A DNA stretch of 64,000 bases from Pseudoalteromonas citrea (GCF_000238375.3 NZ_AHBZ03000027.1:124001-188000); one strand, 5' to 3'; positions 25,849 to 35,676 are shown, counted from the first letter of the stretch. Made by a program: numbers and translations. The notes: generated by a model from the letters alone, not told the origin.

Positions 25849-25882
25849 ACTAAAAGGTATCAACTGAAAAAGGTACCAACAT

Positions 25883-27121
25883 ATGGATAAAGTACGCACA
25901 CACAAAAAAAAGAGGTTTAACATTTTACCTGTCGGTAGTGTGGCTGTGGTTGTCGTTTTACTTGTGAGCCAAATAAGTAAGGCTTACTTTGCTGCAAAGC
26001 CTAATGGTCAGCTTTGGCGTGAAGCCGTCGTTATGGAAGATTTACAGTTACAGGTGAAGGGGTTCGGCAGTTTACAGTCTAAGCAGCAGCGATATTTAAC
26101 GGCGCCGTATAGTGCTGTTGTTGAGCAGATATTTATAAAACCTGGGTCGTTAGTCACTAAAGAAAGTGTGATTGCTAGGCTAAGTAACCCTGAAGTCGCG
26201 CAAGCAGTATTGCAAGCAACCATGGCCTACAATGCTCAGCAAGCGGTACTCGGGCAGCTGGCATTAAAGCAAGAACGAGAAATACTGGCCGATCAACAGT
26301 TATTGCAAGAGTTAGAAGTGGACTTGCAAGTGGCTAAATCTCGGCTCAATGCGGAGCAGGGGCTGGCAAAGCAAGGGGTTGTATCAGCGCTTGATTTGCT
26401 TGATAGCCAAGCAAAGGTTGATAAGCTGACGATCCGTTTACAGCACCTGAAAAATAAACAACAAAAAATTGTGCAATTGCATGCACAAGCGCTTCGGATT
26501 GAGCAGCAGAAACTGAATGAGAAAAAGAGTTTAAGAGAGCTCGCCGCATCGCAAGCACAGCGCTTAAATGTTGTGGCGGGGATCGATGGTATGTTGCAAA
26601 CATTACCAATAGAAATAGGCCAGAGTCTCAGTATGGGATCACATATTGCTTTGGTCGGTAGTACCGATTCATTGGTTGCTTTAGTAAAGGTACCACAAGG
26701 CCAATTACAAGGGCTTGATATTGGTATGTCGGCGGTTATTGATACACGCGCAGGAGAAGCAAAAGCCACTGTCACGCGCATAGATCCGGTTGTTACAGAC
26801 GGTCATGTTGAGGTGGAATTGGACTTGGTTGGCGCGTTACCAAATAACGCTCGGCCCTCACTTAATGTTGCTGCGGTTATATCGCTAGGTGCATTACCAC
26901 AAACGCTAACAATTCCTATGCCAGTGAATGCAAAATCACACACCAGAGTGCAGCTCTTTAAAGTAGCAAAAAACGGTAAAACAGCCACAAAAACATGGAT
27001 CACATTAGGTAAACAAAGCGGGCAGCGTGTCCAAGTACTTTCAGGGGCTCGCCAAGGTGACGAGCTTATTTTATCTGCAATGGAAAAGCAGGCAGCACAC
27101 ACCATCGAATTAAAACTATAA
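25883..27121 (+). CDS. MacA-like periplasmic adaptor of an ABC efflux pump
   Basis: A 412-aa protein of the HlyD/MacA membrane-fusion family. An N-terminal membrane anchor (VGSVAVVVVLLVSQISKAYF) is followed by a lipoyl-like half (APYSAVVEQIFIKPGSLVTKE), a long alpha-helical hairpin rich in Gln, Leu and Lys (about residues 100-235), the second lipoyl half (VVAGIDGMLQTLPIEIGQSL) and a beta-barrel domain. It links the inner-membrane ABC transporter to an outer-membrane channel of the TolC type. It is the first gene of a unit with the ATPase and permease that follow, ten bases apart. Confidence 0.88.
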   Translation: MDKVRTHKKKRFNILPVGSVAVVVVLLVSQISKAYFAAKPNGQLWREAVVMEDLQLQVKGFGSLQSKQQRYLTAPYSAVVEQIFIKPGSLVTKESVIARLSNPEVAQAVLQATMAYNAQQAVLGQLALKQEREILADQQLLQELEVDLQVAKSRLNAEQGLAKQGVVSALDLLDSQAKVDKLTIRLQHLKNKQQKIVQLHAQALRIEQQKLNEKKSLRELAASQAQRLNVVAGIDGMLQTLPIEIGQSLSMGSHIALVGSTDSLVALVKVPQGQLQGLDIGMSAVIDTRAGEAKATVTRIDPVVTDGHVEVELDLVGALPNNARPSLNVAAVISLGALPQTLTIPMPVNAKSHTRVQLFKVAKNGKTATKTWITLGKQSGQRVQVLSGARQGDELILSAMEKQAAHTIELKL

Positions 27122-27131
27122 GGTAGCAAGT

Positions 27132-27851
27132 ATGACATCCTCAACAGCAAAAACAGTGAGTATTTCGTTAAAGAATTTAAGCAAAGTTTACGTCACAGAA
27201 AACATTGAAACACATGCTCTGCAGAATATAGAACTGGATATTTACCACGGTGAATTTGTATCTATCTCAGGCCCGTCTGGGTGTGGTAAATCCACTTTAC
27301 TGTCGATACTCGGCCTACTCGACTCACCCAGTGAAGGTCAATATTTGATTGAAGGTGAAGCCGTAGAAGGCTTAAATTTAGATCAACGTGCTGAATACAG
27401 GAACCTCAAAATCGGCTTTGTATTTCAGTCATTTAACCTAATCGATGAACTAAGTGTGTTTGAAAATGTTGCGCTACCACTGCGATATCGTGAGCCTGAG
27501 CTCGGTGAAGCTGATATTGCCGCGGCGGTAAAGCAAGCCCTTACTCAAGTTGAAATGAGCCATCGTGCAGAGCACAAACCTAACCAGTTATCTGGTGGTC
27601 AGCAGCAACGAATTGCTATTGCCCGCGCGCTTGTTGGCGATCCAACCATTTTACTGGTCGATGAGCCCACAGGAAATTTAGACTCACATAATGGTGATGC
27701 GGTTATGGGATTGCTGCGTACTTTAAACCGTCAAGGTACGACGATTTGTATGGTGACGCATGATCCAAGGTATGCAAATTTTGCCTCAAAACAGTATCAC
27801 TTATTAGATGGAAAAATTGTCACGGTGCCCAGCTTAAGTGAGGCAATATAA
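27132..27851 (+). CDS. MacB/LolD-type ABC transporter ATPase
   Basis: A 239-aa ATPase with all motifs: Walker A GPSGCGKSTL, Q loop FVFQSFNLIDELS, signature LSGGQQQRIAIARAL, Walker B ILLVDEPTGNLD and the H loop CMVTHDP. The sequence is of the LolD/MacB/FtsE class that powers extracytoplasmic mechanotransmission pumps rather than ordinary import. Start codon follows the adaptor by ten bases; its last base is shared with the ATG of the permease gene (TAATGA). Confidence 0.95.
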   Translation: MTSSTAKTVSISLKNLSKVYVTENIETHALQNIELDIYHGEFVSISGPSGCGKSTLLSILGLLDSPSEGQYLIEGEAVEGLNLDQRAEYRNLKIGFVFQSFNLIDELSVFENVALPLRYREPELGEADIAAAVKQALTQVEMSHRAEHKPNQLSGGQQQRIAIARALVGDPTILLVDEPTGNLDSHNGDAVMGLLRTLNRQGTTICMVTHDPRYANFASKQYHLLDGKIVTVPSLSEAI

Positions 27852-30265
27852 TGAACGTAATATCGCACTTTAAGCAGGTAACGAGTGGGCTAAAAAAGGC
27901 CCCCGGATTTACGTTCATCATGGTGTTCACTTTGGCGCTCACTCTCGGGGCATTACTGGCTGCGTTTAACCTTAATCAGGTTGTATTGCTTAAACCGTTA
28001 CCTTACCAAGACGCACAACAACTCTATGTCTTAAAACAAAACTTACATCAAAATGGCGTAGATAATATTGGCGGCCAAGGAGAAGGTGGTCAAATCGCCA
28101 TGTATCAAGCGTCCAAAGCCGCAGGGTATGAGTCTGCTATGTTGACCCAGCGACGCGGCCGTATTACCAGTCGCGCTGACAAGCCGGTTGAAGTGGCGAT
28201 GTATGTAAGTCATGAATACTTACCATTATTGGGCGCGAATGTGATTTTGGGTCGCAACTTTACCGCGACAGAAATAATAACAGACGCATTGCCTGAGGCT
28301 GTTATTTCCTATCAAATGTGGCAATCGGTTTTTGCAGCAGATGCCAATGTACTTGGTAAAAGTTTAGCGTTCAACGGAGTGAACTTACAGATCGTGGGGG
28401 TTATTGATAATGGCTTTCGCGATCCAGAGCCTTTGAGTTTTTATGGTACAAGTCGCCTGTATTTACCCATGGCACAAGCTGGCATTAGCGAAAGCGAGTT
28501 TCGTAATGCGTCGCGTAATTTAGTGACTATTCAAAAGAACGACCCTGTGAAGCATGTTTCAGAATTGACATCGCTACTAGATAACGCTTTAAAAAATGCC
28601 GTCGCGAATAGTGACTTTGTGGTTGATTTTAAAGACTATGAATATCGAGCGCACTTAGAGCCGTTACCAGCTGTTATAAAAGGTGACAACCCAATTATCT
28701 CTTTAATGGTGTTAGCAGGTGCCATCGTATTGCTCCTTATTGCGTTTGCCAATATTGTAAACTTGTATTTATCACATGTGATTAAAAAGCAAAGTATGTT
28801 GGCAATTAGTGCCAGTGTGGGTGCTAAACCAAAGCATATTTTTAAACATTTATTTGTGGAAGGTCTGTTAATTACGTTGAGTGCGTCCGCGTTTGGATTA
28901 CTCCTCGCTGCATGGTTACTGGTGTTAACACAGCACTTAGCACAAGGCTCGATTAACCGGCTCGACGAGTTAGGTATAAACTCTATCACGATATTATTTG
29001 CGGTGGGTATTGCTTTTGTATTGTCGTTGATACTTGCATGGGTAGGCAGCAAGAGTATTGACCATGAACAGTTAAAACAACAGCTGACGAGCAGCGGGAA
29101 AGGGACGCAAAAACAAATTTCTGCCACATTGCGCAAAGCGTTGGTAATTTCTCAAGTTGCATTGACTGGGTTGATGCTATTTGCCACATCGACGGTGTTG
29201 CAATCAACCTTAAAAATGGCCACCAAACCTTTGGGGCTTAATGTCGAAAACATATTTAGTTTACAAATAGATGTCGGTGAAAGTTACTCGTCTGGTGAGG
29301 CGAAGTTAGTACTCATAGAGCAACTTAAGCAACATTTTTTGGCATTACCTGGGGTAGAAGCCGCGATAAAAAGTACCATATCTCCCATTCGTAAAGGTGA
29401 CTTTTCTAGCCCATTTACTGACTCTCAAGGTGATCGCTTAGGCTTATTTGGGTTTAATACGGTCGGGCTAGATTATTTCTCCGTACTAGAACAGCCGGTA
29501 TTGTACGGGCGAACATTTACGCAGGCGGATATTGAAGATAAAGCCAAGGTGATGTTAGTCAGTCGCGCAGTTGCGCTGGAAGCCTTTGGTAAAGAAAATG
29601 CGGTGGGTGAATTTATGTTTTACTCACCTGAGCAAGGGTTTAAAATTATTGGTGTGGTAGGCGACCATTATAATGCATTTACACAGTCTAAATATCAAGG
29701 CGTTACCTATTTTGCCATGAGCCCGATGCGTTTAAATTTGATGGTTAAAGTGTCAGATAAAGCACATTTTACTCAAACTGATATTGTGAAAGAGGTAGAG
29801 CGAGTCGACGCAAATTTAGCGATATTAGAATTTTTAGATGTGGAACAAACTAGTCGAGATTTAGTGTTTAAATATCGGTTAGCAGCATGGTTAAGTGGTA
29901 GCTTAAGTATATTAGCATTGCTATTGGCGTGCGCCGGCATTTATGGCGTAGTCGCATATGGTACGCAAATGCGCCGATTTGAATTAGGCGTTAGAATGGC
30001 GGTAGGTGCTAAGCCTAAACGCATCGTTCGAATGGTTGTCACCGATGCTTTCATCCCTTTACTCATAGGTATTGGTATGAGTGTGCTTATTGCCGCCGGA
30101 GTGTATCATTATGCATATCAATACAGTAATTTGATCCCAGCACCAGAACCTTTACAAGTTACCATGTCATTGATATTGTTACTCGGATTCTCGTACATGG
30201 CGTGTATTATACCTGTAAAACAAATACTTAAATCTGATCTTGTCACAGCTTTAAGAAATCAATAA
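27851..30265 (+). CDS. MacB/FtsX-like ABC permease (two-repeat form)
   Basis: An 804-aa permease built from two MacB_PCD-FtsX repeats. A membrane helix near residues 20-42 is followed by a periplasmic domain (AVISYQMWQSVF, VVGVIDNGFRDPE), then three helices (about 275-400); the second half starts at about 425 with ALVISQVALTGLMLFATSTV, a periplasmic domain with NAVGEFMFY and GVVGDHYNAF, and FtsX helices at the end (ACAGIYGVVAYGTQMRRFEL, then GVRMAVGAKPKRI). It works with the adjoining ATPase and adaptor; exported substrates may be peptides, antibiotics or signals, none shown here. Confidence 0.92.
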   Translation: MNVISHFKQVTSGLKKAPGFTFIMVFTLALTLGALLAAFNLNQVVLLKPLPYQDAQQLYVLKQNLHQNGVDNIGGQGEGGQIAMYQASKAAGYESAMLTQRRGRITSRADKPVEVAMYVSHEYLPLLGANVILGRNFTATEIITDALPEAVISYQMWQSVFAADANVLGKSLAFNGVNLQIVGVIDNGFRDPEPLSFYGTSRLYLPMAQAGISESEFRNASRNLVTIQKNDPVKHVSELTSLLDNALKNAVANSDFVVDFKDYEYRAHLEPLPAVIKGDNPIISLMVLAGAIVLLLIAFANIVNLYLSHVIKKQSMLAISASVGAKPKHIFKHLFVEGLLITLSASAFGLLLAAWLLVLTQHLAQGSINRLDELGINSITILFAVGIAFVLSLILAWVGSKSIDHEQLKQQLTSSGKGTQKQISATLRKALVISQVALTGLMLFATSTVLQSTLKMATKPLGLNVENIFSLQIDVGESYSSGEAKLVLIEQLKQHFLALPGVEAAIKSTISPIRKGDFSSPFTDSQGDRLGLFGFNTVGLDYFSVLEQPVLYGRTFTQADIEDKAKVMLVSRAVALEAFGKENAVGEFMFYSPEQGFKIIGVVGDHYNAFTQSKYQGVTYFAMSPMRLNLMVKVSDKAHFTQTDIVKEVERVDANLAILEFLDVEQTSRDLVFKYRLAAWLSGSLSILALLLACAGIYGVVAYGTQMRRFELGVRMAVGAKPKRIVRMVVTDAFIPLLIGIGMSVLIAAGVYHYAYQYSNLIPAPEPLQVTMSLILLLGFSYMACIIPVKQILKSDLVTALRNQ

Positions 30266-30309
30266 GGACGCGCTGTTGCAGTGTACAACAGTGCAACAGC
30301 GAAAAAATC

Positions 30310-31689
30310 ATGCAAAAAACACTATTAATAATTGATGATAAGGCCGATGTAAGACTATCAGCACGATTCTTACTGGCAAATTATGGGTATGATATTTTAG
30401 AGGCGGACTCGCCTTTATCTGGCCTTACTCAGTTGCACGAAAATCACGTTGATTTGGTATTGCTTGATATGAACTTCGCATTTGATACAACGTCAGGTGA
30501 AGAAGGCTTGTTTTTCTTACGTAAATTGACTGATTTACCAATGAAACCCGCAGTAGTTGCGATGACTGCGTGGGCAAATACGGAGCTGGTGGTTAAGGCA
30601 TTACACAATGGTGCTAATGACTTTATTGAAAAGCCATGGGATAACGCACGATTAGTTCAGGTGATTGAAAATGCGCTTAAACTGTGTGGCTTAGACCAAG
30701 AGAATACGGTTTTAAAGCAAAATATTGCTGATAAATCGCCCTGTATTGATTTGATTTGCCACTCCCCAGCGATGCAGCACTTAAAACAGCAGCTCGATCA
30801 GGTTGCAACCAGTAAAGCAAATATCTTATTTACGGGTGAAAATGGCACGGGTAAATCAACCCTTGCCAACTATGTGCACCAATCATCAAATATGACGGGC
30901 GAATTTGTCGAGGTGAATATGGCAGCGGTGCCAGAGTCACTTTTTGAAAGCGAGATGTTTGGTCATACCAAAGGGGCATTTACGGGGGCGGATAAAGCGC
31001 GAATCGGGCGTTTTGAACTGGCAAAAAACGGAACCTTGTTTCTTGATGAAATTGCAGAAACACCTCTTACTCAACAAGCTAAGTTACTTAGGGTGCTAGA
31101 AAGCGGGCACTTTGAGCGGGTTGGCAGTAGTCAAACACAATCCGCTAAACCGCGCATGATCAGTGCAACTAATGCCGATATGACATCGCTTATTGAGCAA
31201 AAATATTTTCGACAAGATTTATTTTATCGGGTAAATACCATCACCATTGAGGTGCCTTCTTTAGCGCAACGTCATGCAGATATTCCAGCGCTGGCTGAGC
31301 AGTTTTTACAACGCCATCAACTGGCACATCATAAAAAAGGTTTGAGTTTTTCTGCATGTGCTTTGGCTGAATTACAGGGTTTGGAATACCCGGGTAATTT
31401 GAGAGAGCTTAGTCATATTATTGAGCGATTGGTGCTCATGACGGCAAATTGCCACATAACGCGCGATGAGGTACTGAATCTGCTGGGTAACTCTGTGCAG
31501 CAGGCTCCGCAGTATCAAGGCGTTTTACCTTTGATGACATTGGCACAAGCAGAACAAACGCTATTAAAGCAAGCATTAGAGAATACGTCTGGGCAAACAG
31601 TAGAAGCTGCCGAATTACTGGGTATAAGTAAAAGTGCAATTTATCGGCGACTAGAAAAATATGATATTTGTGCGAAGGACTTTGGGTGA
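30310..31689 (+). CDS. Sigma54-dependent response regulator (NtrC family)
   Basis: A 459-aa regulator. Receiver domain with the acidic pair IIDDKADV, phospho-acceptor D53 (LLDMNF) and the K of FIEKPWD; AAA+ domain with Walker A GENGTGKST and the sigma54-contact loop KGAFTGAD intact; C-terminal Fis-type HTH (TVEAAELLGISKSAIYRRLE). It should activate a -24/-12 promoter, and one is found before the efflux operon, four genes upstream. The gene lies 44 bases after the permease and overlaps the kinase gene, so regulator, kinase and pump form one likely self-activating group. Confidence 0.93.
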   Translation: MQKTLLIIDDKADVRLSARFLLANYGYDILEADSPLSGLTQLHENHVDLVLLDMNFAFDTTSGEEGLFFLRKLTDLPMKPAVVAMTAWANTELVVKALHNGANDFIEKPWDNARLVQVIENALKLCGLDQENTVLKQNIADKSPCIDLICHSPAMQHLKQQLDQVATSKANILFTGENGTGKSTLANYVHQSSNMTGEFVEVNMAAVPESLFESEMFGHTKGAFTGADKARIGRFELAKNGTLFLDEIAETPLTQQAKLLRVLESGHFERVGSSQTQSAKPRMISATNADMTSLIEQKYFRQDLFYRVNTITIEVPSLAQRHADIPALAEQFLQRHQLAHHKKGLSFSACALAELQGLEYPGNLRELSHIIERLVLMTANCHITRDEVLNLLGNSVQQAPQYQGVLPLMTLAQAEQTLLKQALENTSGQTVEAAELLGISKSAIYRRLEKYDICAKDFG

Positions 31690-32969
31690 ATAGAGTGCGT
31701 TCTCAAGAGCAACTTTTTGGGCTTGTTTTATTCGGTAATTATCTGCTGTTAATGAGCTTACTCTTATGGAACATATGGCAGCATAGCCACAATGTACTTC
31801 ATATTGTCACAGTATGGATGCTAGTGTCTCCGGCTTATTTCAGTATTGTGCTGTATCTCAAAATGCGGTTTTTTTCTCCTTATCGAGCTATGCAGACCAT
31901 GATGGATGCCATTCGCTTTTCAGATACCGGCATAAGGACTGTGGCAGAATATAAAGAAGGTGTCGCCGCACAGCTTCATAGTGAGCTAACGCAAACTATG
32001 AAATTATTTGAAGTATGGCATACAGAACAGAACCAACATGCTTTATTGGTTAATGAATTATTGCAAGCGCTTAATAATCCTATTTTTATTATTGATGAGG
32101 ACTTTAAGCTGACCATGGGGAACAGCGCGCTATCAGGCTTTTTGAAATGTGATTGGCGGTTAAAAAAATACGAACACTTAACTGCGCTGGGTTTTATTAA
32201 AAATAAAGAACATTGGTGTTTTCGTGATGAGGCAATAGCTGCGTCGCATCAGCTCAGGTGCAGTGAAATAAACCTAAATGGTGTAAAGCATCAGCTACTG
32301 TTAATAAGCAATATTCAATCAGAACTGAAAGAGTCACAAAATGAAGCGTGGCGACAATTAGTGAAAGTATTGAGCCATGAAATTAAAAATTCTCTCACGC
32401 CAATTAAGTCTATAGCGCAAACTTTAGCGCAATTTTCTAGTGATCAAGAGCAACAAAAAATGTTGGCCGTCATTGTCGAACGCAGTCAGCATTTGCAACA
32501 GTTTGTATCGAATTACGCGAGTTTAGAAAAAAGCATTATGCTCAAAACAGCAAAGGTCGAAATTGCTCCGTTGTTTTTAAGGGTGCGCCAATTGCACCCT
32601 GAGCAAAATATCGAATTAGTTATTAACGTAGAGCAGTGGCAATTTGATCCTATTTTGATTGAACAAGTGCTAATTAACTTGCTAAAAAATGCTTTGGAGT
32701 CATGCAGCGCTGGCGGCATAGTTGCCAATATTAAGATCAGTGCGCAAAAGGAGGGAGGGTCTTTATTGATGAAGGTGGAGGATAATGGAATTGGCATTAC
32801 ACAAGTCGATAATTTATTTGTGCCTTTTTACACAACTAAAGCAGATGGGCAAGGTATAGGCTTAGTCTGGTGTAAAAAAGTGGTGGAGCAGCATCAAGGA
32901 ACTTTGACGCTGACCGCGCAACAAGAATGTAGCGCGGTCGCGCAGATCATCTTACCCGACACGCACTAG
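31686..32969 (+). CDS. NtrB-like sensor histidine kinase
   Basis: A 427-aa kinase. The GTG at 31686-31688 overlaps the regulator stop (GTGA), with AAGGA six bases before it; an upstream TTG is less likely. Two membrane helices near the N-terminus (LFGLVLFGNYLLLMSLLLW and VWMLVSPAYFSIVLYL) are followed by a PAS-like region, HisKA with LSHEIKNSLTPIKSIAQTL, and HATPase with LLKNALESC, VEDNGIGIT and GQGIGLVWCK. It has almost no periplasmic part, so it probably senses the membrane or pump substrate. Its last four bases overlap the end of the convergent lipoprotein gene. Confidence 0.9.
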   Translation: MNRVRSQEQLFGLVLFGNYLLLMSLLLWNIWQHSHNVLHIVTVWMLVSPAYFSIVLYLKMRFFSPYRAMQTMMDAIRFSDTGIRTVAEYKEGVAAQLHSELTQTMKLFEVWHTEQNQHALLVNELLQALNNPIFIIDEDFKLTMGNSALSGFLKCDWRLKKYEHLTALGFIKNKEHWCFRDEAIAASHQLRCSEINLNGVKHQLLLISNIQSELKESQNEAWRQLVKVLSHEIKNSLTPIKSIAQTLAQFSSDQEQQKMLAVIVERSQHLQQFVSNYASLEKSIMLKTAKVEIAPLFLRVRQLHPEQNIELVINVEQWQFDPILIEQVLINLLKNALESCSAGGIVANIKISAQKEGGSLLMKVEDNGIGITQVDNLFVPFYTTKADGQGIGLVWCKKVVEQHQGTLTLTAQQECSAVAQIILPDTH

Positions 32970-33478
32970 CGGATCTGAAATTGTTGTTGGTCTGCGCTGG
33001 CGTCATACTGCCATTCATATGTCATAGGTGTGGTGCTGCTATCATACATCCATACTTCAGCAACGAGCATCATGTCGCTACGGCTAATGGTTAACACGGT
33101 ATTGAGTGGCGCATTAGTTAGTGCTGTTCGTAATACGCAATTATTACGATCAGCTTTGCTTTCACCCGCTAACCTTTGACATATGTTCAAATAAGCACGC
33201 TGATCTTCTAGTTTAAGGTCTACATCAACGAGCAGTGAAAACTTAGTTGATAAATCAAACTCAGTATCGATGACGAGATCTGCCATAGATGTTTCATCGG
33301 GTGTCGGCGTTTCTGGTGTTGTGCCTGTATCGGGTGGGGTTACAGTGTCCGGTGGCGTGACGGGATCTGGGTTTTCTGCCACTGGGCTTGTCACGGGAGC
33401 TGCGCTGCCTTCTTCACCACCGCCGCCACATGCATTTAAGAAACACAGGCTAAATAGAGTTACAGTTAATTTATTCAT
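32966..33478 (-). CDS. Proline/threonine-linker lipoprotein of unknown function
   Basis: A 170-aa lipoprotein with signal MNKLTVTLFSLCFLNAC, lipobox LNAC and a GGGG run behind it. Residues about 28-65 are a Pro/Thr/Asp-rich linker (TPPDTVTPPDTGTTPETPTP), typical of surface lipoproteins that hold a domain away from the membrane. The C-terminal domain, about 100 residues, contains two cysteines (LNICQRLAG, NNCVLRTAL) and looks beta-sheet-rich. The ATG shares its last base with the stop of the LruC gene, and its end overlaps the kinase gene on the other strand by four bases. Confidence 0.72.
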   Translation of the reverse strand: MNKLTVTLFSLCFLNACGGGGEEGSAAPVTSPVAENPDPVTPPDTVTPPDTGTTPETPTPDETSMADLVIDTEFDLSTKFSLLVDVDLKLEDQRAYLNICQRLAGESKADRNNCVLRTALTNAPLNTVLTISRSDMMLVAEVWMYDSSTTPMTYEWQYDASADQQQFQIR

Positions 33479-35676
33479 TATTGTGCTCCTGAGGTAATAA
33501 CTTTGCTAAGTTGTGGTTCACTATACCAAGTAATACTGTTTTTACCTGCTGAGGTGGCAAAAGCCGCAAATTTGGGATAAGCATTGGTTATATCAATGGT
33601 TTCAATAGGGTGTTTCCATGCCGCACCAATCTCCATTGCCCAAGGTAACCCTGAGGTGGTTTGAAAATAGCTATTAGCCGCAGGGTTTGATGCATCATCG
33701 CTGCCAGACACACTATAAAGTTCATTTGAAAAGGCTTCGGTTGGCGCTCTATTTTTCAAATGCACTTCCCAGCTTCTTTTATCAATACTATTCATGAAAT
33801 CACCATGAAAGTGGTCAGCACTGGCAAAAATAAATGGGTCGAGTACATTTGCAGGGGAGTCTGCGAGCGCCTTGGGCGCAAGCAGTGGAACGGTCATTGA
33901 AAATGTCACTTTAGTTCCACTTTGACAATTGGCCTCGGTTCTAAAGTATTGGCACCCGCCATTTTTTTGCACATAGTCCCACACATCTTCCATCACGATT
34001 AAGATAGCATCGCTGCGGCCAGCCTCTAAGGGGGATGTTTCTTGTACAACACCGTCGATGGTAAAGCTAATATTGGCTTCATCAATTTCAGCTCGATTCA
34101 CTCTGCGTTCGGTAGAGGCGTTTATCTGATCGTACAATCTAACGGCAAAACCATTGTGGTAGGTGGCGCCAACCCCGAGTATTTCCCCTTCAATTCTATA
34201 GCCCACTACCGCACCGTTTTCTTTGTAGCGAGTGCTGCGAAAGTGAGTCACTAAATCATTAAAGTCATAATCGCCTGCAAATGGCCACTTGTCTTCATAA
34301 GACAGGGTTACCCAATCGTTCTCACTGGGGTAGGCGTCACTTGCGTAAGTGGTGATTTCATAGTCTTCTACTTCTCCGCCTGATACCCCTCCAGTGGCAT
34401 TGATATTAGAGGCTTCAGAGCCGTCGGTTACGCGAAAACGGGCCCAAGTATTACCTTCAAGTGTTGTTTCAGGAACCGGAATGAGTAGGCTGTTATCACC
34501 GGCATTAATGGCTATTTTATCGAGCATGGCTTCATCGGCTGAAAAAACCTGATCTTGGTTCCAGTCAAACCAAGCATACAAATAGCTATTTTGTGAAGCA
34601 GTAACAATGATTTGTGTATTTTGCCCGCCAACAAAGTCGGTGACAAAGGCCACACCATCATCAGAGTTATCAATGGGCGCAGCGGCTAAATCGGCTGCGG
34701 TATTAATGTTTTCACCATCAACACTCGCACCTAAATAAACGAGGTTTTCACCATCATCATTCGGATCGTATAAATGACGCGGACCACTGTCTGCAAGTGT
34801 GGTTGCATAGCCATTGGGGGCATCGCCAAAGTCGATGGAGTTATCAGTCACCTTGACTTCAGCAATAGCACAACGTGCACCGTCATTTTGCCCTGACTTA
34901 GGGCCGCTGGTAAAAACGGATGCTGTAGGGGTATACCCAACCACCGGGCTGACCGATAAATCGACTTTGTGTATTTTACCACTTCTATTATTGCTGGCAT
35001 AAAACTGCCCATTAACATCAAAATAAGTTGCGCCGAACGCGCCACTATCTCCTGCGGTGTCTAATTGTGTTATGAACGTTGTGGTAGCGGTGTCTACGTT
35101 AATTTCATGTAAGTTGCCATTAGACTCCATCGCGTACAGTAAATTGCTGTTAGGGTGAAATGCAAAGTCAAAGATATTGAGGTTCCAGTTTTCGCTGCCA
35201 GTATACTGAATTGAGGCAATAGATTGCGTTAGGTCATCATTAAGTGGAATTTTGTACAAGCCATGGTTTGGGGTGTACACAAAATAATAGGCTTGTTGGT
35301 TCGTGCCAGTACCAGTCACTTGTATGTCACCCACGTAAAAGTTGGTGTCAGGTAACCCTGTTACATCGAGTACTGTCATATCATAATCGTTGCCAATTTG
35401 TACTACACGCCCAGGTTCTTGTTTGCTGTAGCCATACATGTATTGGTCTTTATAGTTAAACCCCACCGCGTTCACGCTTGACGTGTTAGCCGCGCCTTCG
35501 CGGGTTAAGCTTGCTGCTATGGTTGTGGCTTTTGCCGATACCAAATCAATACCGTACAACTTTGCAACGGAGTCTTGCATTAAAAAGGCTTTACTTGGGC
35601 AGCTTTCAAATGGGTCGGCTATCGCACTACCAGAGGCGAATAGCATACACATTGTTGCGATGTAAGTTTTTCTCAT
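33478..35676 (-). CDS. LruC-domain secreted protein with GEVED motif
   Basis: A 732-aa exported protein (signal MRKTYIATMCMLFASGSAIA). The first 280 residues look like a beta-propeller (YYFVYTPNHGLYKIPL, LLYAMESNGNLHEINV). Then comes a GEVED region (YLYAWFDWNQDQVFSADE, then GVSGGEVEDYEIT) and an LruC domain (DWVTLSYEDKWPFAGDYDFN then DLVTHFR, KRSWEVHLKNRAPTEAF). LruC proteins are secreted or surface-exposed; some have hydrolytic or adhesive context, but the function is unproven. It is the first gene of a two-gene unit with the lipoprotein that follows in coupled translation. Confidence 0.87.
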   Translation of the reverse strand: MRKTYIATMCMLFASGSAIADPFESCPSKAFLMQDSVAKLYGIDLVSAKATTIAASLTREGAANTSSVNAVGFNYKDQYMYGYSKQEPGRVVQIGNDYDMTVLDVTGLPDTNFYVGDIQVTGTGTNQQAYYFVYTPNHGLYKIPLNDDLTQSIASIQYTGSENWNLNIFDFAFHPNSNLLYAMESNGNLHEINVDTATTTFITQLDTAGDSGAFGATYFDVNGQFYASNNRSGKIHKVDLSVSPVVGYTPTASVFTSGPKSGQNDGARCAIAEVKVTDNSIDFGDAPNGYATTLADSGPRHLYDPNDDGENLVYLGASVDGENINTAADLAAAPIDNSDDGVAFVTDFVGGQNTQIIVTASQNSYLYAWFDWNQDQVFSADEAMLDKIAINAGDNSLLIPVPETTLEGNTWARFRVTDGSEASNINATGGVSGGEVEDYEITTYASDAYPSENDWVTLSYEDKWPFAGDYDFNDLVTHFRSTRYKENGAVVGYRIEGEILGVGATYHNGFAVRLYDQINASTERRVNRAEIDEANISFTIDGVVQETSPLEAGRSDAILIVMEDVWDYVQKNGGCQYFRTEANCQSGTKVTFSMTVPLLAPKALADSPANVLDPFIFASADHFHGDFMNSIDKRSWEVHLKNRAPTEAFSNELYSVSGSDDASNPAANSYFQTTSGLPWAMEIGAAWKHPIETIDITNAYPKFAAFATSAGKNSITWYSEPQLSKVITSGAQ

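Larger units (their letters stand above)
25345..25882. promoter_or_regulatory. 538-bp divergent control region
   Basis: No gene is seen here. The left end has a weak short stem (GCCT/AGGC, 25392-25403) followed on the minus strand by six T, which could attenuate the deacetylase transcript. The right end holds the sigma54 promoter and upstream dyads of the efflux operon (separate entries). The middle (about 25420-25720) shows nothing I can name. Confidence 0.6.

Noticed and set aside
26293-26781. Long open frame antisense to the MacA-like adaptor gene
   Set aside because: Cys/Ser-rich composition without domains, fully inside a strong coding gene; a shadow frame.
28636-29136. Open frame antisense to the ABC permease gene
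   Set aside because: No ribosome-binding site or recognisable family; the sense frame is a clear FtsX-like permease.
33300-33420. Repetitive GGTGTCGG-like tract suggestive of a DNA repeat element
   Set aside because: It encodes the Pro/Thr linker of the lipoprotein; the repetition follows from the protein.
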